DNA of 6,783 nt from an uncultured Rubrobacteraceae bacterium (GCA_902805985.1 CADCUW010000186.1:1-6783); one strand, 5' to 3'; numbered from the stretch's first letter, positions 1 to 6,728 are shown. Numbers and translations: made by a program. Notes: generated by a model not told the origin, from the letters alone.

Positions 1-590
1 ATCTCCTCGAACTGGCCGCGCGTGAAGGCGCCGTTGTTGCCGAGGTGGACGACCACGGTCTCCCCGAGCTGGCCTGCGGCCCTGCGCGAACGGAGCACGT
101 CCACGGCGTAGGGGACCTGCATGCCGACCTCCGCGTCGAGGACCGAGAGCTCCACCTCATTCTGGAGCGGGCCCACCGACCCGAGCATCACCGAGTCGCC
201 GATGGCGCTCACCGGCCCCGTAGCGGCGGGCGCCGCCCCGTCCTTCTCAGCCTCCTGTGCGTTCTCCCTGGTGCTCCGTTTGTCTTCCGTCCCGGATGCA
301 TCCGTCCCCGAGCCTCTCTTGCCTTCTGCTGCATCTTCTCTCGGAGCGGGCTCCGTCGAGGCCTCCTGGCGGTTCTTTGTCTCTGGCGGCGGCGCGTTCT
401 GCGGCGGCTTTTCCTCCGGGGCGGGCTCTGTGGCCGTGTGGATCTCCTGCGTCGCGAGGTAGGCCGGCGGCGCAGGGGCCTCCGCCCGCGCGACGGCGAC
501 GCCGACCACGACGCACAGGGCGAAGACGGGCGTGGCGTAGCCGGCCCAGCGGAGCGCGAGGCCGCGGCGGAATGGCCTGTCAGCGCGCCT

Positions 591-614
591 GAACGCGCGC
601 CAGAACGCGCGCCA
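591..614 (-). repeat. Two perfect 12-base tandem repeats encoding WRAF-WRAF
   Basis: GAACGCGCGCCA occurs at 591-602 and again at 603-614 on the plus strand. Read on the minus strand in the acyltransferase frame, each copy encodes Trp-Arg-Ala-Phe (residues about 416-423). Decayed copies flank them, giving RAWRAFWRAFRRA. The stretch lies between the conserved membrane domain and the last membrane helix, and is basic and aromatic, as expected of a membrane-interface segment. In-gene slippage is the likely origin. Confidence 0.75.
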
Positions 615-1310
615 GGCGCGAGAGAGGGCGCCGTGGCGGATGGGCTGCTCGACGCAGCGGTAGGAGAGGTGGGCCAGAAGAATGGTGACGGCCAGCCGCA
701 GCGCGAGGAGCTTCCAGCCGTCGAGCGGCACGTCGAGGCCGGGGCGGGTGACCATGAAGACCGGCCAGTGCCAGAGGTAGATGCCGTAGGAGCGCTCCCC
801 CACCCAGCGAAGGGGTCGCCAACCGAGCAGTAGCGTCCCGACCCGCGCCTTGGGATGGGCGACGACCGCGACGAGGGCGGCGGTGGTCAGGCCGACCGAG
901 GCGAAACCCCCCTTGTACAGGAGCGGCTGGAACTCGTCGAGGCGCAGGCAGAAGATCACGAGCCCGGCCAGGGCTGCGAGCCCCACGATGTCGAGCAGGA
1001 CGGGGCGCATCCAGCCCCACCTGCGCAGGAACCGCCCGCCGGGACGGGGCCCGCGCGATTTCAGGCGGGCGTAGGCCCCCGCGGGGCGGCGTTCGCCCGG
1101 GCGCCAGACGAAGGCCAGGGCGGCCCCGAGGAGCAGGCCCGTGGCGCGGGTGTCGGTGCCGTAGTAGATGCGGGAGAGGTCTATCTCCGGCGCGTAAAGG
1201 GCGGCCATCAGGAGCGCCGAGGCGCCCGCCACGGCGAGCGAGACGAACATCAGGCGCCGCAGGCGCCAGCGCCGGGCGCCGAGGATGATACCCGCGGCGA
1301 CGACGGGGGG

Positions 1311-1313
1311 TCA
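1311..1313 (-). other. In-frame TGA replacing a conserved Trp codon
   Basis: On the minus strand the codons read tac ctg ctc TGA ccc ccc gtc, giving YLL-stop-PPVV. OafA-type proteins usually read FYLLWP here, so a TGG to TGA change explains the stop. There is no frame change: about 436 codons downstream are open in the same frame and carry the rest of the family's motifs. The base after the stop is C, so the context is UGAC, known as a weak termination context, and UGA readthrough in bacteria commonly inserts Trp. A sequencing error next to the run of six C is also possible. Confidence 0.85.
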
Positions 1314-1769
1314 GAGCAGGTAGAACTGCTCCTCGACGGCCAGCGACCAGAGGTGCCGGAGCAGCGCGGGACGTCCCATCGCCTCGAAGTACGACTCGTC
1401 GCCGAAGATCAAATACCAGTTCGTGAAGTACCCGAACGCCGAGAGCGCATCCCCCCGGAGCCCCGCCAACTCACCGGGCAGGAAGACCACGGCGTAGGCC
1501 AGCGTCGCCACGACGACGAGGTAGAGCGCCGGAAGGAGCCTCCTCGCGCGCCGCATCCAGAACGCCGCGAGGTCTATGCGGCCCCGCTGGCGCCACTCGG
1601 CCACCAGCAGCGCGGTGATCAGGTAGCCGCTTATGACGAAGAAGACCTCCACCCCTAGGAACCCGCCGGGCATCCAGCCCAGGCCCGCGTGGTAGAAGAG
1701 CACGGCCACCACCGCCAGCGCCCGCAGCCCGTCGAGCCCCGGCATGCGGGGCAGCCGCACCGCGCGGGC

Positions 1770-1818
1770 TCTCTGGCCCACCGGGGCGGCGTCTCTGGCG
1801 ACGTGTTGGATCTCTGGC
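1770..1818 (-). repeat. Cluster of three GCCAGAGA 8-mers at the acyltransferase 5' end
   Basis: The minus-strand word GCCAGAGA occurs at 1811-1818, 1792-1799 and 1770-1777. The cluster falls in the non-conserved N-terminal extension (before MPGLDGLRAL) or, if translation starts later, in the leader. One more minus-strand copy is at 380-387 in the linker-coding region, and two plus-strand copies are at 3840-3857. Function is unknown. Confidence 0.5.
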
Positions 1819-1901
1819 CCCACCCCAGACGTAGGGGTGCCCGGCGGCGAGGGCCGCAATATGTGCGCGTTTTTCTCCCCCCTTACCTCTAAGGAAGGCG
1901 A

Positions 1902-1910
1902 ATCATAGCA
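1902..1910 (-). promoter_or_regulatory. Candidate extended -10 promoter for the acyltransferase gene
   Basis: On the minus strand this reads TGCTATGAT: an extended -10 (TG, one base, then TATGAT, one mismatch to TATAAT). Transcription would start near 1895, giving a leader of about 36 bases before the TTG at 1859 that contains the purine-rich AAGGGGGGAG. The -35 is weak (GTGATG at 17-base spacing). The 90-base gap to the dynamin stop makes a separate promoter plausible. A 6-base inverted repeat (CGAATC 1899-1904, GATTCG 1934-1939) overlaps the -10. Confidence 0.4.
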
Positions 1911-1949
1911 CCGATGATGTAGAGCATCACGGCGATTCGGGGGGATTTC

Positions 1950-3713
1950 TCAGGCGTCTCTGGGGTCGTCGTCGGGGGTGGAGATCTCCCTCTTGAGCGC
2001 GTCCACCTCGTCGTCTATCTCGGCGAGGTCCTCCCCCGCGCGCGACATACGGGCGTGCTCGGTCCGGACGAAGCGGGTGTACGGGGCTATGGCCTCGCGC
2101 ATACCCTCGACCGAGCGGGTTAGCTCGGTTGAGAACTGGCGGCGCACGACCTCGCCGAGGCGCCTCCGGAGAGCGTCAGTCTTCTCCCTGAAGTCCTGCC
2201 GGGCCTTGCGCCTCCGGTTCGGGAGCACGAAGAGGCCGTAGCCCGCGATGATGGCGGCGGCGATGACGCCCGTGGCGTCCAGGAAGCGCGTGGTTGCAAG
2301 CGCCACGACGACGGCCCCGATGCCTAAAGCGCCGGCCTCGATGGCGGCGGTCCTTGCGACGGCGGTCTGGATGGAATTCGCCAAGAGCTCGGATTCGCGC
2401 TCGCGGTCGTAGCCGCTGACGACGTCCTGGGCCGTCGCGCCGACCGAGCGCAGGAGCTTGCCGCGGTCGTGCTCGAAGTGGTCCTTGACCTCCCCGATCA
2501 TCTCCTCGTCGTACCTCGCGTTGCGCCGGCGCTCGACGTACTCGACGACCGTCCGCCACTGCCGGTAGTTACGCTCGACCATCCAATCGACGAGCTCGTC
2601 CACCCGCTCGTCGATCAGTTTCTCCGTGTCTGCCACGACCTCCCGCTCAAAGCGCCGGCGGACCTTCTCCTCGCGAAAGAGCTCCCGCACGTTGAGCAGC
2701 CGGATGTTCTCCTCCAGCCACGCATCCCCCCGCTCGCCCATCTTGAGCACGATGTTCTCTATCTCCGACAGCCTGGCCTCGAAGTCCCGCCCCATGTCCT
2801 CGGTGTAGAGCGCGAGCTGGGCCTCGACGTTCTCGGAGGTCCTGAAGTCGTCTTCGAGCAGGTTCAGGCGCTCCTCGACGGCCCCCCTGTAGCGCCGGGC
2901 GAGCTCCTCGACGGGGCCTAAAGGGCTCTGGAGCTTGAGCCGCACGCGGCCCTCCTCGTCCAGCAGGTCATGGACGTAGGCTTCGAGGTCGTCGAAGCCG
3001 CTCACCCCCATCAGGGCGTCGCGCTCCATGACGCTCGTCGCGTCCTTCCCCCGGCGGGCCAGCAGGGAGGAGACAAAGAAGATGGGCGGGGAGAGGCCAA
3101 GGGCCGAGCGGAGGCCCTCCTCGACGAAACGGCGAACCTGCTCGACCTTCTCTTCTTCGCCCAACAGGTCGGCCTTGTTGACGACGAGCACGATCTTCTT
3201 CCCCCAGTCGCGGACGAGCTCCAGGTACCCGCGTTCGCTCTCCGTCAGGGGCCTGTCGGCGCTGGTGACGAAGATGACCAGGTCGCTACGGGGTACGAAG
3301 CCGCGGGAGAGCTCCTCGTGGTGGCGGATGATCGCGTTAGTCCCCGGCGTGTCCACGATGGCGACCTCTCGCAAAAACTCGTTCGGGTGCCCCCGCTCCA
3401 GAACCCCGTCCCGCCGCTCCCGCTCCTCGGGCTCGTCCGCGTGCCTGAGCAGCGTGATCCTGTCCGTCGTCGGCGTGACGCCTTCTCTAGAGACCTCCGC
3501 CCCGAGCAGGGCGTTGACGAACGCGCTCTTACCGGAGTTGAACTCTCCGACGATGACCAGCAGGAACAGCTCTTCGAGGTCCGAGAGCGCCCGGCGCGAG
3601 ATCTCCACGTCCTCTCCCGGCGCCCCGAAGCCGACGAGAAAGTCCGCGAGGCGCCCCAGAAGCGCCCGCTCCCGCTCCACCAGCGCCTCTTGGCGCCTGT
3701 TCAGAACCCGCAC
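1950..3713 (-). CDS. Bacterial dynamin-like GTPase with paired membrane segment
   Basis: A large GTPase of the bacterial dynamin family, 587 residues. Family members bind and remodel membranes through GTP-dependent assembly. The G domain shows the P-loop GEFNSGKS (56-63), switch I GVTPTT (78-83), DTPG (121-124) and NKAD (179-182), with a likely G5 at VSS (214-216). A long charged helical region follows (about 265-450; predicted stalk/coiled coil). Two hydrophobic segments (about 461-476 and 481-497), separated by TTRFLD, are capped by the basic cluster NRRRKARQ; this resembles the membrane paddle of BDLP/FZL-type dynamins. The C-terminal helical part is acidic at its end. The GTG start at 3713 is chosen because AGGGGAGGA lies five bases upstream and no in-frame start precedes it. 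The gene appears intact. Many bacterial dynamins occur as adjacent pairs; no second copy lies beside this one. The exact role (membrane repair, septation, phage defence) cannot be read from sequence. Confidence 0.92.
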   Translation of the reverse strand: MRVLNRRQEALVERERALLGRLADFLVGFGAPGEDVEISRRALSDLEELFLLVIVGEFNSGKSAFVNALLGAEVSREGVTPTTDRITLLRHADEPEERERRDGVLERGHPNEFLREVAIVDTPGTNAIIRHHEELSRGFVPRSDLVIFVTSADRPLTESERGYLELVRDWGKKIVLVVNKADLLGEEEKVEQVRRFVEEGLRSALGLSPPIFFVSSLLARRGKDATSVMERDALMGVSGFDDLEAYVHDLLDEEGRVRLKLQSPLGPVEELARRYRGAVEERLNLLEDDFRTSENVEAQLALYTEDMGRDFEARLSEIENIVLKMGERGDAWLEENIRLLNVRELFREEKVRRRFEREVVADTEKLIDERVDELVDWMVERNYRQWRTVVEYVERRRNARYDEEMIGEVKDHFEHDRGKLLRSVGATAQDVVSGYDRERESELLANSIQTAVARTAAIEAGALGIGAVVVALATTRFLDATGVIAAAIIAGYGLFVLPNRRRKARQDFREKTDALRRRLGEVVRRQFSTELTRSVEGMREAIAPYTRFVRTEHARMSRAGEDLAEIDDEVDALKREISTPDDDPRDA

Positions 3714-3718
3714 CGCTA

Positions 3719-3727
3719 TCCTCCCCT
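3719..3727 (-). promoter_or_regulatory. Strong ribosome binding site of the dynamin gene
   Basis: The minus strand reads AGGGGAGGA, then five bases (TAGCG), then GTG. This fixes the GTG at 3713 as the start, since no ATG/GTG/TTG lies upstream in frame near it. Confidence 0.8.
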
Positions 3728-3739
3728 CATCATGTAAGC

Positions 3740-3764
3740 ATTATATAGCGGTAACCCCGCGGTA
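3740..3764 (-). promoter_or_regulatory. Dynamin promoter: TATAAT box with tandem TACCGC repeat
   Basis: On the minus strand a consensus TATAAT lies at 3745-3740, predicting a transcript start near 3733 and a leader of about 20 bases holding the ribosome binding site. No good -35 is present at 17-base spacing (GAAATA). Instead two direct TACCGC hexamers sit at 3764-3759 and 3753-3748, 11 bases apart (about one helical turn). They fill the spacer and touch the expected -35. That arrangement suits an operator or an activator-dependent promoter; this reading is inference. Confidence 0.55.
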
Positions 3765-3813
3765 TTTCGGCCCGCCGCTCGACGATACCTTCGCGCCAGA
3801 CCGCGACGTCCCC

Positions 3814-3837
3814 GTAGGGGCGGGTTTCAACCCGCCC
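3814..3837 (+). repeat. REP-like element: GTAG followed by a perfect hairpin
   Basis: GTAG (3814-3817) is followed directly by GGGCGGGTT (3818-3826), two bases, and the perfect reverse complement AACCCGCCC (3829-3837). A GTAG tetranucleotide at the foot of a palindrome is the hallmark of REP sequences mobilised by RAYT (Y1/TnpA-REP) transposases. It lies between divergent genes, so it should not be a terminator, and it has no T-tract. No RAYT gene is in the window. REP assignment is inferred from a single copy. Confidence 0.5.
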
Positions 3838-3839
3838 GC

Positions 3840-3857
3840 GCCAGAGAGAGCCAGAGA
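3840..3857 (+). repeat. Two GCCAGAGA copies next to the REP-like hairpin
   Basis: GCCAGAGA occurs at 3840-3847 and 3850-3857, ten bases apart, two bases after the hairpin. It is the same 8-mer that is clustered on the minus strand at 1770-1818. It may be part of an extended repeat unit with the hairpin, or a site in the divergent promoter region. Confidence 0.45.
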
Positions 3858-3940
3858 CGGCGGACGAAGACCGGCCTGGCCCTGTTTCGCGCCCTCCCCC
3901 TCGTGGTAAGTAGGCGAGTCATCCGCCTTTTGGTACAGAT

Positions 3941-3945
3941 GGAGG
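3941..3945 (+). promoter_or_regulatory. Ribosome binding site deciding the aldo/keto reductase start
   Basis: GGAGG lies five bases before the GTG at 3951. The in-frame ATG at 3939 overlaps this site and has no site of its own, so the GTG is preferred. The conserved family N-terminus ([13 protein letters not shown]) also begins right after the GTG. Confidence 0.7.
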
Positions 3946-3950
3946 TTCGC

Positions 3951-4919
3951 GTGAACTACAGAAAGCTCGGCCGGACGGGTCTCGAAGTCTCGGAGATCGG
4001 CTACGGGGCGTGGGGTATCGCCGGCGACGCGTGGCTCGGAGCCAGGGACGAGGAGTCGTTGAAGGCCCTCAACCGGGCTGTGGACCTCGGCCTGACCTTC
4101 ATAGACACGGCGCTGGCCTACGGGGAAGGACACAGCGAGCGCCTCGTCGGCAAGATCGTCGAGGAGCGGGACGAGACTATCCACGTCGCCACCAAGATCC
4201 CACCGAAGAACCTGCAGTGGCCCGCACCCTCGGGGCTCCACCCGGACGAAGTCTTCCCCGGCGACTACGTGAGGAACTGCACCGAGGCGAGCCTGGGAAA
4301 CCTCGGCCTGGAGACCCTAGACGTCCAGCAGTTCCACGTCTGGCAGGACGAGTGGCTCGGCGAGGGGGACTGGCAGGAGGCGGTGGAGGCCCTGAAGAGC
4401 GAGGGCAAGATCCGCCACTTCGGCGTCTCCATCAACGACCACCAGCCGGCCAACGCCATAAAGCTCATCGAGACCGGACTCGTGGACACCGTGCAGGTGA
4501 TCTACAACGTCTTCGACCAGAGCCCGGAGGACGTACTCTTGCCCGCCTGCCGGGAGCACGGCGTCGGCGTGATCGTGCGCGTCCCGTTCGACGAGGGCGC
4601 CCTGACCGGCGCCATCACGCCGGAGACGGAGTTCGACGAGGGCGACTTCCGCAACCACTACTTCCGCGACGACCGCAAGCGGGAGGTCCGGGAGCGGGTG
4701 CGGGCCATCGTCACAGAGCTCGGCGTCACGGAGGATGAGATCGCGGAGATAGCCCTCCGGTACATCCTCAGTTACCCGGCGGTCTCGACCGTGATCCCCG
4801 GCATGCGCTCCGTCCGCAACGTCGAGCGGAACATGCGCGTCGGCGACGGCGAGGGACTGCCGGAAGACCAGGCGCGGCTCTTGAAGAACCACCGCTGGGT
4901 CCGGAACTTCTACGCCTGA
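3951..4919 (+). CDS. Aldo/keto reductase, NAD(P)H-dependent
   Basis: A cytoplasmic oxidoreductase of the aldo/keto reductase superfamily, 322 residues from GTG, a normal family length. It reduces carbonyl compounds (or oxidises alcohols) with NAD(P)H in a TIM barrel; the substrate is not predictable. The N-terminal hairpin and first strand read [20 protein letters not shown]. The catalytic tetrad is visible: Asp52 and Tyr57 in [14 protein letters not shown], Lys82 in VATKIPP and His129 in QQFHVW. Near the C-terminus [16 protein letters not shown] matches the cofactor-phosphate-binding region, followed by a short tail. The sequence downstream of Lys82 ([20 protein letters not shown]) is longer than in minimal members. 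It is divergent from the dynamin gene and is the first of five plus-strand genes, with 78 bases to the permease. No convincing promoter was found in front of it. The family call is firm; the substrate is unknown. Confidence 0.93.
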   Translation: MNYRKLGRTGLEVSEIGYGAWGIAGDAWLGARDEESLKALNRAVDLGLTFIDTALAYGEGHSERLVGKIVEERDETIHVATKIPPKNLQWPAPSGLHPDEVFPGDYVRNCTEASLGNLGLETLDVQQFHVWQDEWLGEGDWQEAVEALKSEGKIRHFGVSINDHQPANAIKLIETGLVDTVQVIYNVFDQSPEDVLLPACREHGVGVIVRVPFDEGALTGAITPETEFDEGDFRNHYFRDDRKREVRERVRAIVTELGVTEDEIAEIALRYILSYPAVSTVIPGMRSVRNVERNMRVGDGEGLPEDQARLLKNHRWVRNFYA

Positions 4920-4997
4920 AGGGGCGGCGCGGCCCCGTGGGCGCGTAGTAAGCTATCGGGGCTTTGATCTCACCGCGCCGCGACAACACGCCCTGAC

Positions 4998-5903
4998 TTG
5001 AGGCTCTTCGGAAGGCGCCGTTTCGGGGTGCTGGCGTTCGTGGCGCTCGTGCTCGCCTGGAGCTCGGCCTTCTCGGTGGTGAAGGTGGGGTTGGACTACG
5101 CCCCTCCGGTCCTCTTCGCCGGCGGGCGTAGCCTGCTCTCCGGGGTCATCCTGACGTTGGTGGCGCTCGTGTGGGGTGGGGACCCGAACCTCAGGCGGGA
5201 CTGGCGGGTCTTCGCGTTCCTCGGGGTGTTCAACGTCGTGCTGTTCATCGGCGCGCAGACGTTCGCGGTGCTGTATTTGCCCTCCGGGACGGCGGCGGTG
5301 CTGATCTACCTCCAGCCCATACTCGTCGGCGTCCTGGCGTGGACGGTCCTCAGCGAGCCGTTGACCGGGACCAAGATCGCCGGCCTCCTGCTCGGCTTCG
5401 CCGGCATCGTGGCCGTGAGCTCGGCCGGCCTGCTGGACGCGGCGGGGGAGGTGACGCTGGTTGGCGTGGTCTCCGGGGTGGCCTCCGCGATGTCCTGGGC
5501 GCTCGGAACGGTCGGGTTCAAGAAGCACGAGGCCCGCATCTCGACGCTGTGGGCGGTCGCCCTCCCGTTTCTTCTGGGCGGGGCCGCGCTCACGACGCTC
5601 GGGCTCCTCGTGGAGCGGCCGTCGGACGTCTCGTGGACGGGGCCGCTCGTCTGGAGCGTCCTGTACTCCGCGTTCGTGGGTACGGGGCTGGCGTGGCTGC
5701 TCTTCTTCGGCCTCGTGCGGGCCGGGGAGGCGAGCCGGGTCGCCTCCTTTATCTTCGTGGTGCCGCTCGCCGCCATCGTGATAGGGTCCGTCGTGCTCGA
5801 CGAGACGCTCGGACCCCCGCTCCTCGCCGGCGCCGCCCTCGTCGTCTCCGGCATCTACCTGGTAAACCGCACGCCGCGCGGGGCGGAGAAGGCTTCCGGG
5901 TAG
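4998..5903 (+). CDS. EamA/DMT-superfamily permease
   Basis: An integral membrane transporter of the drug/metabolite family, 301 residues, predicted to have ten helices as two EamA repeats (about 9-141 and 154-289). Family members export small metabolites or amino acids; the substrate is unknown. Visible features are a basic N-terminus (RLFGRRR), the first helix with AWSSAFSVVKVGL, GTAAVLIYLQPILVG (97-111), and matching repeat-end Glu residues in LSEPLTGTKIAGLLLGFAGIVAV (Glu120) and LDETLGPPLLAGAALVVSGIYLVN (Glu269). The start is uncertain: the TTG at 4998 is the first usable codon after the in-frame stop at 4965, but lacks a clear ribosome binding site. A GTG at 5028 would remove the basic N-terminus and cut into helix 1. 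A longer open frame on the opposite strand (4953-5957) is a composition artefact. It lies 78 bases after the reductase and 52 before the NTF2-like gene. Confidence 0.92.
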   Translation: MRLFGRRRFGVLAFVALVLAWSSAFSVVKVGLDYAPPVLFAGGRSLLSGVILTLVALVWGGDPNLRRDWRVFAFLGVFNVVLFIGAQTFAVLYLPSGTAAVLIYLQPILVGVLAWTVLSEPLTGTKIAGLLLGFAGIVAVSSAGLLDAAGEVTLVGVVSGVASAMSWALGTVGFKKHEARISTLWAVALPFLLGGAALTTLGLLVERPSDVSWTGPLVWSVLYSAFVGTGLAWLLFFGLVRAGEASRVASFIFVVPLAAIVIGSVVLDETLGPPLLAGAALVVSGIYLVNRTPRGAEKASG

Positions 5904-5941
5904 AGCCGGCCAGTTTGTGAAAACATAGGGGAGAAGCAAAC

Positions 5942-5949
5942 AGGAGGAG
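5942..5949 (+). promoter_or_regulatory. Ribosome binding site of the NTF2-like gene
   Basis: AGGAGGAG ends seven bases before the ATG at 5956, close to the consensus and the strongest site on this strand. Good independent expression of this protein is expected. Confidence 0.75.
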
Positions 5950-5955
5950 CAGAGC

Positions 5956-6375
5956 ATGGATCAGCAGACCCGCCCGCCGCTGCCGCCGTTCGACGAGGCG
6001 GCGGCCAGGGAGAAGGTAAAGAAGGCCCAGGACGCCTGGAACACCCGGGATCCGGAGAAAGTAGCACTCGCCTACACAGAAGACTCCAGGTGGCGCAACC
6101 GCGACGAGTTCTTCGAGGGCAGGGAGGCCATAAGGGACTTTCTCAGGCGCAAGTGGTCCCGCGAGCTCGACTACCGGCTCCGGAAGAACCTCTGGTGCTT
6201 CACCGAGAACCGCATCGCGGTCAGGTTCGAGTACGAGAGCCGGGACGCCGGGGGCCAGTGGTGGCGCTCTCACGGCAACGAGCTGTGGGAGTTCGACGAG
6301 AGAGGCCTGATGAAGCGGCGCGACGCCTCGATCAACGACTACAAGATAGACGAGTCGGAGCGGAGGATCTTCTAG
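5956..6375 (+). CDS. DUF1348 / NTF2-like (SnoaL-fold) protein
   Basis: A small soluble protein of 139 residues, matching the DUF1348 branch of the NTF2-like superfamily. Recognisable family blocks are [21 protein letters not shown] (12-32), the [24 protein letters not shown] region (40-63), [16 protein letters not shown] (65-80), [11 protein letters not shown] (87-97), the [14 protein letters not shown] stretch (102-115) and [11 protein letters not shown] (121-131). The cone-shaped NTF2 fold carries a pocket used for binding or for catalysis in relatives; a specific reaction has not been established for DUF1348 to my knowledge. No signal peptide or membrane segment is present, so it should be cytoplasmic. 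The ATG start is fixed by a near-consensus ribosome binding site. The neighbours (reductase, permease, Dabb protein) suggest small-molecule or stress-related chemistry, but that is context only. Confidence 0.92.
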   Translation: MDQQTRPPLPPFDEAAAREKVKKAQDAWNTRDPEKVALAYTEDSRWRNRDEFFEGREAIRDFLRRKWSRELDYRLRKNLWCFTENRIAVRFEYESRDAGGQWWRSHGNELWEFDERGLMKRRDASINDYKIDESERRIF

Positions 6376-6420
6376 GGCCCCCGGGCATCAGTTGTCTGCG
6401 GTTGAAGGTCGGGTTCAAGA

Positions 6421-6428
6421 GAGGGGAG
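6421..6428 (+). promoter_or_regulatory. Ribosome binding site deciding the Dabb-gene start
   Basis: GAGGGGAG ends five bases before the GTG at 6434. An upstream in-frame TTG at 6392 would add 14 residues with no counterpart in the family and has no such site, so the GTG is preferred. Confidence 0.7.
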
Positions 6429-6433
6429 TTTTC

Positions 6434-6724
6434 GTGGTAGATCATCTGGTGTTTTTCGCGGTGAGGGAGGATGCGTCGCCGGAGGAGGTCCGGGACCTGC
6501 TGGACTCGATCCGGGGCCTAAAGGACGAGGTGCCCGGCACCGTGGACCTGTCGGTGGGGGAGGACTTTAGCGGGCGTTCCGGGGATTACACGCACGCGCT
6601 GTTCGCCAGGTTCGAGGACGCTGCGGGGCTGAAGGGATACATGGAGCATCCCGCGCATCTCGCGGTCGTCGAGAAGCTAGGGGCCACGACGAGCGGGCGC
6701 ATCGTCGCGGACTACGAGTTCTAG
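6434..6724 (+). CDS. Dabb (stress-responsive alpha/beta barrel) domain protein
   Basis: A single-domain protein of 96 residues from GTG, the usual length of a stand-alone Dabb protein (dimeric ferredoxin-like alpha/beta barrel). Typical landmarks are the first strand VDHLVFFAVRED (2-13) with His4, a first helix SPEEVRDLLDSIRGL (15-29), the VPGTVDLSVGEDFS block (33-46), DYTHALFARFEDAAGLKGYMEHPAH (51-75) with the characteristic HPAH, and the last strand IVADYEF. Relatives include stress-induced proteins and cyclase/monooxygenase-like enzymes; for most stand-alone bacterial members the function is unknown. The stop is four bases before the next start, so it is probably co-transcribed with the rhodanese-like gene. 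It is 58 bases after the NTF2-like gene. Confidence 0.92.
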   Translation: MVDHLVFFAVREDASPEEVRDLLDSIRGLKDEVPGTVDLSVGEDFSGRSGDYTHALFARFEDAAGLKGYMEHPAHLAVVEKLGATTSGRIVADYEF

Positions 6725-6728
6725 CGCC

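Larger units (their letters stand above)
1..1859 (-). pseudogene. OafA/YrhL-type membrane acyltransferase with C-terminal SGNH domain; in-frame TGA, 3' end beyond window
   Basis: This family transfers acyl (often acetyl) groups across the membrane onto surface polysaccharide or peptidoglycan sugars; the substrate here is unknown. Numbering is from a TTG at 1859. Acyltransferase-3 motifs are PGLDGLRALAV with His57 in the first membrane helix, FFVISGYL (73-80), the Arg-rich FWMRRARRLLP (100-110) and SLAVEEQFYLL (172-182). Codon 183 is TGA where the family has Trp. The same frame then stays open to the left edge, with DTRATGLLLGAA (about 233), YGIYLWHWPVF (about 357), a last membrane helix (about 440-458), a Pro/Glu/Ala/Lys-rich linker (about 460-550) and SGNH block I, GDSV, at 554 (bases 189-200). 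A GNNG-like block follows near the edge. The start is uncertain: a purine-rich site (about 1873-1884) lies 15 bases upstream of the TTG, and later GTG/ATG codons (ATG 1745) would still keep the conserved domain. At least 618 sense codons are visible. I call it a pseudogene because of the stop, but one base change would restore it. Confidence 0.85.

Noticed and set aside
45..833. Plus-strand open frame opposite the acyltransferase
   Set aside because: The translation is Arg/Gly/Ala-rich without motifs, while the minus strand carries the SGNH and linker regions in one continuous frame.
1305..1313. Frameshift at the six-base homopolymer as the cause of the acyltransferase break
   Set aside because: The downstream motifs are in the same frame as the upstream part, so a substitution creating TGA explains the break and an indel does not.
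1311..1313. Selenocysteine codon
   Set aside because: The family has Trp, not Cys, at this position, and I saw no convincing SECIS-like stem immediately after it.
2970..3909. Two overlapping plus-strand open frames opposite the dynamin gene
   Set aside because: Neither shows a recognisable domain; both are composition shadows of the GTPase domain on the minus strand.
3714..3950. CRISPR array or attachment site in the divergent region
   Set aside because: There is only one palindrome and short 8-mers; there are no regularly spaced repeats of CRISPR length and no tRNA or integrase nearby.
4317..4892. Minus-strand open frame opposite the aldo/keto reductase
   Set aside because: It has no motif or ribosome binding site, and it covers the conserved reductase core on the plus strand.
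4921..4936. Hairpin GGGGC-N6-GCCCC after the reductase stop as a terminator
   Set aside because: The stem is only five bases and no T-run follows; in such GC-rich DNA this is expected by chance.
4953..5957. Long minus-strand open frame (334 codons), longer than the permease gene on the other strand
   Set aside because: Its product is a low-complexity string of Arg, Glu, Pro, Gly and His with no domain, as expected opposite a GC-rich gene. The plus strand encodes a clear EamA protein.
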